The notes: a model not told the origin generated them from the letters alone. 54,998 nucleotides of DNA from an uncultured Alphaproteobacteria bacterium (GCA_937903135.1 CALDAH010000014.1:1-54998); one strand, 5' to 3'. Shown: positions 40,351 through 48,736, counted from the first letter of the stretch. Made by a program: numbers and translations.

Positions 40351-40947
40351 TTATTCGGTTATTTCATACTGCTCTGCAACCATTAAATCCCAATGCTGGG
40401 CGGCTTTCTTTTTCAGGTCTTCGGATATACCCTTGTGTCCGTTTAATGTGCGGTCAATTGCCTTTTTCATGTCTGCCTCGCTTATCTTTACGCGTGCAAA
40501 TACTGAATAGAACATTTCCTTATCGCCATCCGCGCTGACCGTGCTGATTACCTTTTCCCAATAACGGTCGCTGGGGACTGCTTTGGACATCAAGGCTTTT
40601 GCGGATTCTGTGCTAACAAACTGCACCTGGGTGGCATCATATGTGGTGCCTTCTTCGGCATTTTGGAACATATAGGTCAGGTTTTGGTTTATTGCACCTG
40701 CAATAGAGTTTTTTGCATTATTTTCCGCAATTCTGTATCCCATGGAAATATTGGCTTTTTCAGCAGGAATACGCGCCTGACCCAAGAAATACAGGTCGGA
40801 ACCTTTGCGGGTCAATGGCTTTTCTTCTTTTGCCCATGACGGACGCGAGCCACGGTCATCGCTGCGCGATACAACTTTGTCGCCCATGCCACCACCGCAT
40901 GCACTAAGCGCGGCAACTGTTGCCAACATTAAAACTGATTTTTTCAT
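40351..40947 (-). CDS. LPP20-like lipoprotein
   Basis: A 198-residue lipoprotein: MKKSVLMLATVAALSACGGG with lipobox LSAC (cysteine 17). The mature part has an LPP20-type domain: LYFLGQARIPAEKANISMGYRIAENNAKNSIAGAINQNLTYMF, then SKAVPSDRYWEKVIST and EMFYSVFARVKISEADMKKAI. The A-x-x-x-A-x-x-x-I helix followed by Y-W and F-x-x-R-V-K-I is typical of these outer-membrane lipoproteins. The neighbouring PEGA protein has a second copy of this domain, so the two probably interact. GGGAG precedes the ATG. It is the first gene of the four-gene minus-strand operon. Confidence 0.78.
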   Translation of the reverse strand: MKKSVLMLATVAALSACGGGMGDKVVSRSDDRGSRPSWAKEEKPLTRKGSDLYFLGQARIPAEKANISMGYRIAENNAKNSIAGAINQNLTYMFQNAEEGTTYDATQVQFVSTESAKALMSKAVPSDRYWEKVISTVSADGDKEMFYSVFARVKISEADMKKAIDRTLNGHKGISEDLKKKAAQHWDLMVAEQYEITE

Positions 40948-41765
40948 TATGTGAACTCCCTGTTATAAAAACACAACCGCCAATAGAATTGACGGTCGGG
41001 GAGTTCGAAAAATCATACTTTCAATGACTCTGTCAGCCTTTCAGGCAAACCTGTATTTTATAACTAACAGCCCCCCGACCCATAACAGGTCAGGGATAAA
41101 TAACGACGCATAAATCTCAGGAATATCGGATTGCGATGACCTAATTATTATGCACCGGAAAGTAAAGGCTTTTCGACAGCCCCGAACCCAATTCCCATTG
41201 GATTCACATAATACTTTACCACGGACAAAAGTCCGCTGCAAGGGGTTTGTAATTCACTTTTTCAGCATGTTTCATAAATACGCAAATTTTTTGATTGACA
41301 AATTGGGACGATTGGTTTATATTTTTCTTAACCAAAAAGCGAATCGCTTCTTGGCTTTTGTCGTTTTATAGGGTTTTTATTTATGATTCGTATGAAACGA
41401 TTGAAGCAAAACGGAGTAAATTATGACAAACATACAGACTGACCTTTTATGATTCGTATAATACGTTTTATAAGGTGCATTCTATCCTGTTTGTTTTAAG
41501 TTTATGATTCGGGTTTAACGATTCAGATTTATGACTGCCGCTATGGCGGTGTTTTTTTGTGCTGTTTTTACGATTCATCTCCCTTGATTTCCCCTTTATG
41601 AACAATCCCCACGCAGGGAATATATTGACTATTTTTCGTGACTTGTTGTCATGACGAATGTCAATGATGACTTGACTCACGATTCATAGTCGATCAACAA
41701 TCCTGACCAACAATAACGTCGGTTGGGCAAGTGTTGCTGGGTTTTCAAAAACAAAGGAGGATTCC
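40948..41765. promoter_or_regulatory. 818-base non-coding control region of the element
   Basis: This divergent intergenic region holds no gene I can support. It carries the leader CACAACCGCCAATAG before the lipoprotein gene (a similar ACAACCGTC leader precedes the gene at 37849), a GC-rich stem near 41223-41235 (GGAC/GTCC), and the 20-base repeats listed separately. It ends with AAAGGAGG before the MerR-like gene. Confidence 0.5.
41380..41520 (+). repeat. three 20-base iteron-like repeats
   Basis: Copies begin at 41380, 41446 and 41501. All share TTTATGATTCG and end in ACG; copy 1 is TTTATGATTCGTATGAAACG. Degenerate CGATTCAT pieces occur at about 41571 and 41680. They could be binding sites of the MerR-like protein, of an excision factor, or dedicated promoters. 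Confidence 0.7.
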
Positions 41766-42539
41766 ATGAACGAAAACTGTTATACAAATATAAGCCGCAT
41801 CAGTGCGGAAACACACGCACAGTTTGACGCATTTGCAAATGGCGTTATGACCAACACAATGCGCGAACTGAACACGCCAACCCAGGAATTAAACCTGGGG
41901 ATGGACGAAAGGTGCCAGCGCATATTAAACCAGTGGGCGGACAGGGGGCTGTTGAATGCGCGACCTGGGCAAGTTTGGTCTGCGCTGGATATTGCCATGG
42001 CAACCGTTTTAACCGTTCTTAAAAAGCGGGGGCTTTCCATGAATGCCCTACGGCAAATAGGGGACGGATTAAACCAGCCCATGTATGAATATATGTCGGT
42101 GCTGGGCTTTGCCGTGCTGTTATGTCGCCAAGAATACCACCGCGGCGAACCATCGCACAATGCACCATATTTGGTGATTGATGGCGAAAACAGGATAACC
42201 CTGTGCCGTGCGGCGGATATGGCGTTATTACTGCCAGCCCCCGAAATTCCCACTTATTCGCACCTGGTGCTGAATATGGGGCGGATTTTACAGGAATGCA
42301 GTTTTATCCACAAGATACAACTGTCACACATGGCGGAATTTTCAGAACTGTCAGCGCAAATCGCACAACGACTGTTTGACGGCGCGTTGAAAAGGGTCAG
42401 CATTGACCGCGAACGTCGTCGTATCACAACTGTTTCAAATGGCGGAGCCGACCCACAATTTGGGGAACGCATCATAAAATACGCAAACGGTCGCGCTGTG
42501 TCCGATACCGTGACCACAACGGAGACACTGAATGAATAG
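41766..42539 (+). CDS. MerR-like HTH protein of the element
   Basis: A 257-residue protein. Residues 46-105 resemble a MerR winged helix (LNQWADRGLLNARPGQVWSALDIAMATVLTVLKKRGLSMNALRQI): an opening helix, a turn with L-L-x-x-R-x-G, S-A-x-D-I and the second-helix phrase G-L-S-M. A helical body with LYLVIDGENRITLCRAADM-like strands follows. The C-terminal half has no known domain. The gene starts the rightward operon that ends with the recombinase, so it could control excision or the operon itself. AAAGGAGG is a near-perfect ribosome binding site. Similarity to MerR is by pattern only. Confidence 0.6.
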   Translation: MNENCYTNISRISAETHAQFDAFANGVMTNTMRELNTPTQELNLGMDERCQRILNQWADRGLLNARPGQVWSALDIAMATVLTVLKKRGLSMNALRQIGDGLNQPMYEYMSVLGFAVLLCRQEYHRGEPSHNAPYLVIDGENRITLCRAADMALLLPAPEIPTYSHLVLNMGRILQECSFIHKIQLSHMAEFSELSAQIAQRLFDGALKRVSIDRERRRITTVSNGGADPQFGERIIKYANGRAVSDTVTTTETLNE

Positions 42540-42705
42540 ACATAAAAACTTTAACCTGCCTTGGGTGGTGACCGAATACGTCGGAGCCACCCTTGGTGCG
42601 ATTCATAAAACTTGTTTTCGTGACTGGATAAGCCAGAGCCAAAACGCAACCGAAAAGGTGTTGCTATGGCGGTCTTATCAGTTGCCCAAGCAAGAAAATA
42701 TATAA
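42532..42705 (+). CDS. small protein of the element
   Basis: A 57-residue reading frame overlapping the end of the MerR-like gene by eight bases: MNRHKNFNLPWVVTEYVGAT, then LGAIHKTCFRDWISQSQNA. One helix rich in aromatic residues is likely. There is no known domain. The overlap at both ends (the next frame starts inside it) suggests translational coupling, the main reason to believe it is translated. Confidence 0.45.
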   Translation: MNRHKNFNLPWVVTEYVGATLGAIHKTCFRDWISQSQNATEKVLLWRSYQLPKQENI

Positions 42706-42788
42706 AAGCGGCAGACTTTGCGGACGACCAGTTGGCGGAAATGATAACCATTATGGAAGAGTTCGCGTGGATGCTGTTGAACAATTAA
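42666..42788 (+). CDS. tiny helical protein before the recombinase
   Basis: A 40-residue frame, MAVLSVAQARKYIKAADFAD then DQLAEMITIMEEFAWMLLNN, predicted to be two amphipathic helices. It overlaps the previous frame by 40 bases. Small acidic proteins often precede integrase genes as directionality factors; no such role can be shown here. Confidence 0.45.
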   Translation: MAVLSVAQARKYIKAADFADDQLAEMITIMEEFAWMLLNN

Positions 42789-42846
42789 TAAACAAACCCA
42801 GGTCGTGTCCTAGACCTGGGGAAACAGAATAAAAAGGAGCAAGCAA

Positions 42847-44412
42847 ATGAAAAACAAACCAATTGAAACATTATGTCTGTGTCGTGTTTCATCCGACAAA
42901 CAGGCAAAGAACGAAAACATAACGTCGCAAAAACAGTCATGTCTGTTATATGCAAAACACAACGGATTTGTTATAGACAAGTTCTTTTATGAAGATGGTG
43001 TGTCCGGACGTGGCGAAGACCGCCCAGGACTGTCTCAAATAAAAGAATATATAGAACGAGAACACAAAAACAAGCGCATCCGCGTTATGTTTTATGACAT
43101 GTCGCGTTTGGCACGCAATATGGGCGTTTATACAGACTTTGAAAAGGTTATTATCAAACATGATATTGAACTTTTGACCGTGGTTGGTGGAAAATCTGAA
43201 AATAATGCGCTGGGGCGTTTTGCACGTGGCTTTGACGTTCTGCGCGCGCAACTGTTCAGTGATGAATTGTCAGAAAAAACAGTTGATAAAATGAAGGCTT
43301 TGTCCACATTAGGATACTACCAGTTTAATCCGCCATTGGGCTTAAAGCGTGTAGAAAATGAAGAAAAACGCACAATCCTTGTCCGTGATGAACCACGCGC
43401 CAGTGTTATATATGAGGCGTTTGTTGGCTATGCCACTGGGCGTTTTGCAACCAAGCACGAGGTCATGTTATTCCTGCAACAGTCTGGGGCGTTTAATGGC
43501 GTTAAACTAAATGACACTAAGGTTGCTGCCATGTTAAAGAACGAGGTTTATACAGGTGTTTTTGCTTATGAGCCGTGGGATATACCGCGCCAGGAATGGA
43601 TAATGGACAAACTGATACCTGTGGATTTGTTTCAGGCGGTGCAGAGTCGTTTGCAACGAAACGGACGCGCCCCACGCCGCACAAATAATGCGGATGCGTT
43701 TCCACTGGCGGGACTGGTATGCTGTCCGCAATGTGGGCATCCAATGACCGGCTATTTTGCCCGTGGGCATAAAGGTAAACTGCACCCATACTATCGCTGT
43801 TATAACAAGGCGTGTTCATTCAACAAAAAATCCATACAACGGACAATGATTGAAAACGCATTGCAGGAACGCCTGAACGCTATACAGACAGACGATAGGG
43901 TATTAGACCTGTTCTCCGATGTTTTGAACAGGGTTTGTCGAGAAAAAGAACGAGATATAACCGAACAAATGCGAAAAGCACGTGCGGACATTGAACGGCT
44001 GAATACTCGTATTGCGTCGCTGGGCGGTTTGCTGGCGGATGCTGGGGCGACAGGGAATGGTGCGCTGGTGGAATTATACCAAGGGCAAATACTGTCCATG
44101 ACGCAGCAGAAAAAAGAACTGGAATCACGTGTCGCTGGTTATACGCCGCTATCTGCCACAGAAACATTTCGAACGGCAATGACGCGTGGTCGCGAATTCT
44201 TTAAGAACCCAGGAATTCTTTGGAAAATTGGAACACTGCACCAGAAAAAGCGGCTTGTCCGCATGCTGTTTCTGGAAAAACCGAAATGGGATGCGGAAAA
44301 TGGATTTCGAACGGTCGCAACACCCCGGATTTTCAATGAAAAATCCGCCCAAACGGACGGATTATTTGATTTGGCAGCCCCAACCAGATTCGAACTGGTG
44401 TTCTCGCCTTGA
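42847..44412 (+). CDS. large serine recombinase (integrase) of the element
   Basis: A 521-residue large serine recombinase. The catalytic domain begins LCLCRVSSDKQ (nucleophile S15) and has YEDGVSGRGEDRPGLSQI and YDMSRLARN. The recombinase domain is near 170-260 (GYYQFNPPLGLKRV). A zinc ribbon with CCPQCGHPM and YYRCYNKAC is near 297-326, then a coiled coil (about 375-430). It integrates DNA at short shared sites. Residues 512-521 (PTRFELVFSP) are read from the antisense of tRNA-Glu. In the excised circle the frame would instead continue from codon 511 into 43 element residues at 36862-36993. AAAAGGAGC is the binding site. Confidence 0.92.
   Translation: MKNKPIETLCLCRVSSDKQAKNENITSQKQSCLLYAKHNGFVIDKFFYEDGVSGRGEDRPGLSQIKEYIEREHKNKRIRVMFYDMSRLARNMGVYTDFEKVIIKHDIELLTVVGGKSENNALGRFARGFDVLRAQLFSDELSEKTVDKMKALSTLGYYQFNPPLGLKRVENEEKRTILVRDEPRASVIYEAFVGYATGRFATKHEVMLFLQQSGAFNGVKLNDTKVAAMLKNEVYTGVFAYEPWDIPRQEWIMDKLIPVDLFQAVQSRLQRNGRAPRRTNNADAFPLAGLVCCPQCGHPMTGYFARGHKGKLHPYYRCYNKACSFNKKSIQRTMIENALQERLNAIQTDDRVLDLFSDVLNRVCREKERDITEQMRKARADIERLNTRIASLGGLLADAGATGNGALVELYQGQILSMTQQKKELESRVAGYTPLSATETFRTAMTRGREFFKNPGILWKIGTLHQKKRLVRMLFLEKPKWDAENGFRTVATPRIFNEKSAQTDGLFDLAAPTRFELVFSP
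44370..44380. repeat. attR of the tRNA-Glu element
   Basis: TTTGGCAGCCC, which includes the complement of the tRNA-Glu CCA end and discriminator. It is an exact copy of attL. Confidence 0.75.
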
Positions 44413-44447
44413 AAGGGCGGTGTCCTAGGCCTCTAGACGATGGGGCC
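44372..44447 (-). tRNA. tRNA-Glu (UUC), integration site of the element
   Basis: The minus-strand cloverleaf begins GGCCCCATCGTCTAGAGGCC, has anticodon stem CGCC/GGCG around CTTTCAA (TTC), T arm AGTTCGAATCT and an encoded CCA. It is intact, so integration restored the 3' end. Its own terminator now lies 7.5 kb away. Confidence 0.95.
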
Positions 44448-44551
44448 GAAACTGCCATACATTTTTAATTCATAACCAAAAATGCTGGCAAATTATAGCC
44501 GGCATTTTTCCCATTGTCAAGGTAAATGTAATGCCGGTATATTTTTTTTTC

Positions 44552-44995
44552 TTATTGTGCCGCCGGTGCTTCGCCTACGACTTCAACTGTTTCGGTTTCG
44601 CTAACGGTTACATCTGCGCGCTGGAAAACAATTTCTTTGCCCGCTGCGTTTTTAAGTGTTAAACGATCTTTGCGTAAATCGTATGTTTCAACCGTTGCCA
44701 TAAACTGGAAATAATCCTGTTCGGTTTCCATCGCCGCCGCAGGCCCCATCATCATAGTTGATGCAAACGGGCTGAAGCTGATTTTGTTCCCGTCAACAGA
44801 ATACGTCCCGTTATAAAGGTTTACAACCTGGCCGTAAACACGCATTTCATTCGCGTCAAATGATAATGTTATATCCGTCCCGTTCCCAGATGTTATAAAG
44901 TTCGCGCCCTTTAATGCGGCCGGGTTCGGTGTATTGTCCCCGCATGCGGTTAATGCTAAAACGCTTGCGATTACTGCAAATGATTTAATGGTCAT
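44552..44995 (-). CDS. META-domain (HslJ-like) lipoprotein
   Basis: A 147-residue lipoprotein: signal MTIKSFAVIASVLALTACGD with lipobox LTAC (cysteine 18). The mature domain resembles META/HslJ: ITLSFDANEMRVYGQVVNLYNGTYSVDGNKISFSPFASTMMM, then a helix and RLTLKNAAGKEIVFQRA. The typical L-x-F ... V-x-G-x-x-x-x-x-N-x-x-x-G-x-Y ... I-x-F order is preserved. HslJ-type proteins relate to envelope stress or antibiotic tolerance; function here is not shown. AGGGAGG precedes the ATG. It is monocistronic between two tRNA genes. Confidence 0.78.
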   Translation of the reverse strand: MTIKSFAVIASVLALTACGDNTPNPAALKGANFITSGNGTDITLSFDANEMRVYGQVVNLYNGTYSVDGNKISFSPFASTMMMGPAAAMETEQDYFQFMATVETYDLRKDRLTLKNAAGKEIVFQRADVTVSETETVEVVGEAPAAQ

Positions 44996-45107
44996 ATATA
45001 TCCTCCCTGTTTAAATGGATACTGAAATAATAAAACTAATTTTTAATAATAGCAAGCATATGTATATTCCCAAATAACCCAAAATATATTTTTTTAGGTA
45101 TGAAAAA

Positions 45108-45131
45108 ACCTGCTTTATTAAAAGCAGGTAA
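45108..45131 (-). terminator. terminator of tRNA-Asp
   Basis: ACCTGCTTT-TATTA-AAAGCAGGT, followed on the minus strand by TTTTTTC. Confidence 0.75.
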
Positions 45132-45135
45132 TCTC

Positions 45136-45212
45136 TGGCGGGATTGAAGGGGCTCGAACCCTCGACCTTCTGCGTGACAGGCAGACGCTCTAACCAGCTG
45201 AGCTACAACCCC
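45136..45212 (-). tRNA. tRNA-Asp (GUC)
   Basis: The minus-strand cloverleaf begins GGGGTTGTAGCTCAGC, has anticodon loop CTGTCAC (GTC) on stem TCTGC/GCAGA, T arm GGTTCGAGCCC and an encoded CCA. Confidence 0.95.
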
Positions 45213-45276
45213 AAAGCGTTATGTATAATATACTGTTGATTTAATAAATGCAAGTGGTTTTTTTCATATTTTTAAA

Positions 45277-45296
45277 AATGCCCCGAATGGGGCACA
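45277..45296 (-). terminator. terminator of the 294-residue protein gene
   Basis: TGCCCC-GAA-TGGGGCA with a minus-strand T tract, just past the stop at 45298. Confidence 0.75.
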
Positions 45297-45297
45297 T

Positions 45298-46182
45298 TTA
45301 TGCGGCACGACCCGCGGTTTTATGTTGCTGAATTTGCCATATCCGTATCCCAGATATCCGGGCCGTGGCCGCGTTATACTGCGTGCTGAGTGTTATCAGG
45401 CGCGCCGATGCACGAACAAATAACTCTGGTGATTTTTTTATAACCTCTATTTTTTTCGGCCCGTTTATCGCATCGGTTCGTTTTATCGGATTTATTACAT
45501 TCGGCCGCGGTATCGGTTTTATCGGCGCTGTCGCAGCCACCGGTTTTTTCACAGCGGTTTTTACAGATTCGGCATTCGCCGGGGCAGGGCCGCGTGCGTA
45601 ATGTGTCGCCGCGGCGCGGATATTTTGCGTACGATTAATCGCGGCATGCGATTGCGCCATGGTGTTTTTTTCGGGCGCGGCCATGGCGATTGATGATGCG
45701 TTATTAATTTCAATCTCGTGCTGGGCCAATAGTATTGCGATTTCGCCCATCGCGGATTGAATATTCTGCGATCCGTATCTACGCCATTGTTGTAATTCCG
45801 GGTCGGGGCTGTTTAATTTAGTATCTCGTTGCGGGTGGGTCATTATATTTTTCGGCCATGCGCTTTTATGGGCCGCATTTACCTGGCGCAGGTATATCAC
45901 CGCAGGGTTATCCTGTTTTTTCGCGGATATATATGCATCTATTTGCCCAAGTGCGCTTTGCCATGCCGCGCCAAGTGATTTTTTATACGACCAATTAACG
46001 CACGAGAGGCCAAAGTATAACTTAAAATATGCGCGGGATAATTTTTCTTTGGTTGCGGCGGACAATGGTTTTGTTAAATCCTGCCCGGCAAGGATCGTTA
46101 GCTTTTTCTGGGCATCGGGGGTTTTCATAAATGTTTGCAACGCTTGATTCATTTCGGAACTCCATGAGTTCTGTGCGGCCAA
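45298..46182 (-). CDS. protein of unknown function with helical N-terminus and basic linker
   Basis: A 294-residue protein that I do not recognise. The first 165 residues are helical (MNQALQTFMKTPDAQKKL, KEKLSRAYFKLYFGLSCVNW, QSALGQIDAYISAKKQDN). A low-complexity Ala/Pro/Lys linker follows (about 195-250, AVKKPVAATAPIKPIPRPNV). A short C-terminal helical end closes it (LFVRASARLITLSTQYNAAT). No signal peptide or membrane segment is seen, so it is presumably cytoplasmic. It stands alone with its own terminator. The linker resembles those that join DNA-binding or scaffolding domains. Confidence 0.55.
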   Translation of the reverse strand: MAAQNSWSSEMNQALQTFMKTPDAQKKLTILAGQDLTKPLSAATKEKLSRAYFKLYFGLSCVNWSYKKSLGAAWQSALGQIDAYISAKKQDNPAVIYLRQVNAAHKSAWPKNIMTHPQRDTKLNSPDPELQQWRRYGSQNIQSAMGEIAILLAQHEIEINNASSIAMAAPEKNTMAQSHAAINRTQNIRAAATHYARGPAPANAESVKTAVKKPVAATAPIKPIPRPNVINPIKRTDAINGPKKIEVIKKSPELFVRASARLITLSTQYNAATARISGIRIWQIQQHKTAGRAA

Positions 46183-46310
46183 TTCCTCACGATAAATATA
46201 TAGGTTGCCCCCTATAGTTTTTCAAGCCCCGAATGTCAAGATAAAAGTTTTTTTGACTTTATTCCTAATAAGGGGCATTATATACGCGTTCATGTCACCA
46301 AAGCGTGCTG

Positions 46311-46361
46311 TTGCCAATAATGGGCGGTACGGATATGAACCCCGGTCTTGCCAATAATGGG
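46311..46361. repeat. two 14-base direct repeats upstream of an outer-membrane protein
   Basis: TTGCCAATAATGGG occurs at 46311-46324 and 46348-46361, 37 bases apart, just before the gene at 46395. They could be paired operator sites or the marks of a local duplication. Confidence 0.6.
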
Positions 46362-46394
46362 GGCTGTGGAATTTCATCAAGAACAAGGAGTTAA

Positions 46395-47501
46395 ATGATG
46401 AAAAAATCTGTAAAGTTAGCAGTTGCGGCATCAGTATTAACCGCGCCTGCGATGGCTGCGAATATTCCAATGGCAAACAGCTTGCCGTTAAATAATATGG
46501 AAAATCCGCTGTATTTACCGGCCAAGAACATGTTTTATTCAAAACTGTCCAACGGCGTTATGTTAAAGGTTGCGGATGATTCCAAGGCTCATAAGATGAA
46601 GAATCATGATGGCGAAATTGAATTCCCGATTATCCGTATCCAGGAAGAAATGGGATACGGTATTACCGATCGCTGGGCGGTTCATGGTTCGGTTCAGTAC
46701 ACCCACGACGATGATATTGGTCGCACAGGTCTGTCCGCGGGGCGCGTTGGGACAACATACCGTTTGCTGAATATGTATAACGGCTTTGTCTGGGACATTT
46801 ACGGTGATTTACACCTTGGCGGCATCGGTGAAATGCGCGGTGCATATAATGTAAAAGGTAATGTATTAGCAGGTCAGGTATCCGGAGTATTTGACTATGA
46901 TAACTATTCCAACGGCATGTGGGGGTTTCATGTCGGGACTAAATTCGGTCGCGTATGGAATCGTTTAACAACATCCGCGTTTGTTGAGGTTCTGCGTACA
47001 TTCGGTGACGACAATAACACAATTCGCGTTGTTGGCGACAACACACCGTTCGGCGTTATTCCGTTGCCAGGTGGTATAAATGGCATAAACTCAACTGCAA
47101 CCCAGTTGGCAATGCTGGGCGCGCCAAGTCAGGTTTCGGCCGAATTAAAATCTACGACCGAATTAAATGCCGGTGCGAATGTTTTCTATCAGTGGTCTGA
47201 TAAATGGTCAACTGGCGCATGGTTTAGATATAATCATCACACAGATCAGGGTGTTGAAAAGATTACAACCAATGTTAACCCGCAGTTGGCGGTGTTAAAG
47301 ACTGCGTTGGAACAACAGCTAAGCAATATGAAAGACGGATTTGATGAATATATCATCGGTTTGTCTGTTGCACGTCAAATGACTGAACACGCACAGGTTG
47401 CGTTATATGGCGAATATACATTTGATACCGCACATGAAAAATCACAGAACGGTACAGATGTAAAGGCCGAAGTTGGTGTTCGTGTAAACTTTACATTCTA
47501 A
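46395..47501 (+). CDS. outer-membrane beta-barrel protein
   Basis: A 368-residue exported barrel. The signal peptide KSVKLAVAASVLTAPAMAAN is followed by alternating strands (MFYSKLSNGVMLKVADD, ITDRWAVHGSVQYTHDDDIGRTGL, WGFHVGTKFGRVWNRLTTSAFVEVLR, GANVFYQWSDKWSTGAWFRYNHHTD) to the end VALYGEYTFDT ... VGVRVNFTF, a BAM signal. About 12 strands are expected, so it is porin- or transporter-like. AAGGAG precedes the ATG. It forms its own unit ending in a terminator at 47531. The substrate cannot be read. Confidence 0.78.
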   Translation: MMKKSVKLAVAASVLTAPAMAANIPMANSLPLNNMENPLYLPAKNMFYSKLSNGVMLKVADDSKAHKMKNHDGEIEFPIIRIQEEMGYGITDRWAVHGSVQYTHDDDIGRTGLSAGRVGTTYRLLNMYNGFVWDIYGDLHLGGIGEMRGAYNVKGNVLAGQVSGVFDYDNYSNGMWGFHVGTKFGRVWNRLTTSAFVEVLRTFGDDNNTIRVVGDNTPFGVIPLPGGINGINSTATQLAMLGAPSQVSAELKSTTELNAGANVFYQWSDKWSTGAWFRYNHHTDQGVEKITTNVNPQLAVLKTALEQQLSNMKDGFDEYIIGLSVARQMTEHAQVALYGEYTFDTAHEKSQNGTDVKAEVGVRVNFTF

Positions 47502-47530
47502 AACACAAAACAAACATATATTGGACACAA

Positions 47531-47556
47531 ATCCCGCCCATCCGGCGGGATTTTTA
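47531..47556 (+). terminator. terminator
   Basis: ATCCCGCC-CATCC-GGCGGGAT followed by TTTTT. Confidence 0.88.
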
Positions 47557-47624
47557 CACGTATGAAATCCTTTGCGTCAAAAACAATTTATGATATAATA
47601 AAGAAAAAGAAGAATGGATAAGGA

Positions 47625-48728
47625 ATGAAAAAGTTCAGCATTTCTGCCGTTTTTGCGGCCATCTCGTTAATTGGCGTAACGCACGCCGATGCCGCATATC
47701 CGGCGTACCCATCGCGTCAGACGTATCAGGCCACAAACGCACAGGGGCAAATGGTATATCTGCCGTCGGCGAACAGCCGCATTGTTGCGACCAACGGCAC
47801 GATGGTTCAGCCCAATAACGTAACCGCGGCGCAACCGACGCGCGTTACGGGGGCACTGCCACGCGTCGGGTCGGCGAACCAGATCGCCGGACGTCAATAT
47901 TACCAGCCGGCCGATTATGATCGCTTGGCCGACAGCGGACTTTATATCGGGGCGTCGGTCGGATACACGGCCAGCCTGATGGGGCATATCGCCGCCGATT
48001 ATACGGGCGAAACTGATTCATATGTCGTTCCGGGCGCGTTCGAGAGTGCAGATTTTAACTCAGATTCCATAATCCCGCTGCAGCTATCGGTTGGGGCGGC
48101 GATTAATAACGATATTCGTATTGATTTTTCATATCTGCGCTATAAAGGGGCCAGCTACCCCAGCACAGTTCAAACACCCGACGGTGCGGGCGGGTTTGTT
48201 GAGGCAACCGTTGACGGTGGTGCAATTACATCTAATGCAACGATGTTAAATGTTTATTATAACATTGATTCTTATACGGGCTATCTGGCCGGTGGAATGC
48301 TGCGTCCGTATATCGGGGCAGGGGTTGGTATCTCGCTAAATACTATATCTGATTATGTTGTATATGATAATACATTCTATTCCGTTATGGATCCGGCGGT
48401 GGCCGGGGCGGGGGATTTAACCGCTGTATCCGATATTTATGCATATCATAACGGCGGGACATCTGAACAATTTGCATTTATGCTCGAAGGTGGGCTTACC
48501 ACTGAATTAGATGGCGGGATAAAAATGGATTTCTTTGTCCGTTATGCCAATCTGGGCAAGGTAAAAACATCCGGTAGTATTATTGTATCGCAAACCGAAT
48601 GGTTAGGGGACGGCGCAGGCCAGGAATATCAAGCCCCGTATGATAGTGTATTTCATTATACCAATTGGTATGAAAGCGGTCGCCTGGGGATGGTTGATGT
48701 TGGCGTTCGTGTGCGGTTACAGTTTTAA
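47625..48728 (+). CDS. outer-membrane beta-barrel protein (opacity-protein type)
   Basis: A 367-residue exported protein. The signal peptide MKKFSISAVFAAISLIGVTHADA is followed by a low-complexity Gln/Asn/Thr-rich region of about 80 residues (AYPSRQTYQATNAQGQMVY), then a barrel: GLYIGASVGYTASLM, IRIDFSYLRYKG, MLRPYIGAGVGISLN, FAFMLEGGLTTELD, ending LGMVDVGVRVRLQF. The layout resembles opacity/OmpA-like surface proteins of Rickettsiales and relatives. Long loops suggest surface-exposed variable parts. AAGGAATG is the start region. It is followed by a long terminator hairpin. Confidence 0.78.
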   Translation: MKKFSISAVFAAISLIGVTHADAAYPAYPSRQTYQATNAQGQMVYLPSANSRIVATNGTMVQPNNVTAAQPTRVTGALPRVGSANQIAGRQYYQPADYDRLADSGLYIGASVGYTASLMGHIAADYTGETDSYVVPGAFESADFNSDSIIPLQLSVGAAINNDIRIDFSYLRYKGASYPSTVQTPDGAGGFVEATVDGGAITSNATMLNVYYNIDSYTGYLAGGMLRPYIGAGVGISLNTISDYVVYDNTFYSVMDPAVAGAGDLTAVSDIYAYHNGGTSEQFAFMLEGGLTTELDGGIKMDFFVRYANLGKVKTSGSIIVSQTEWLGDGAGQEYQAPYDSVFHYTNWYESGRLGMVDVGVRVRLQF

Positions 48729-48736
48729 TATTTAAT

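Larger units (their letters stand above)
36852..44380. mobile_element. 7.5 kb serine-recombinase element inserted in tRNA-Glu
   Basis: The element is bounded by the 11-base direct repeat TTTGGCAGCCC (36852-36862 and 44370-44380). The right copy is the 3' end of tRNA-Glu, including CCA. Contents from left: a nested palindrome, four minus-strand small/unknown genes, a PEGA-domain outer-membrane protein, an LPP20-like lipoprotein, a repeat-rich control region, a MerR-like regulator, two tiny genes and the large serine recombinase adjoining attR. No conjugation or virion genes are present, so it is a small integrative element, possibly mobilised by a helper. The in-frame fusion of the recombinase across the joined ends supports these limits. 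Confidence 0.8.
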
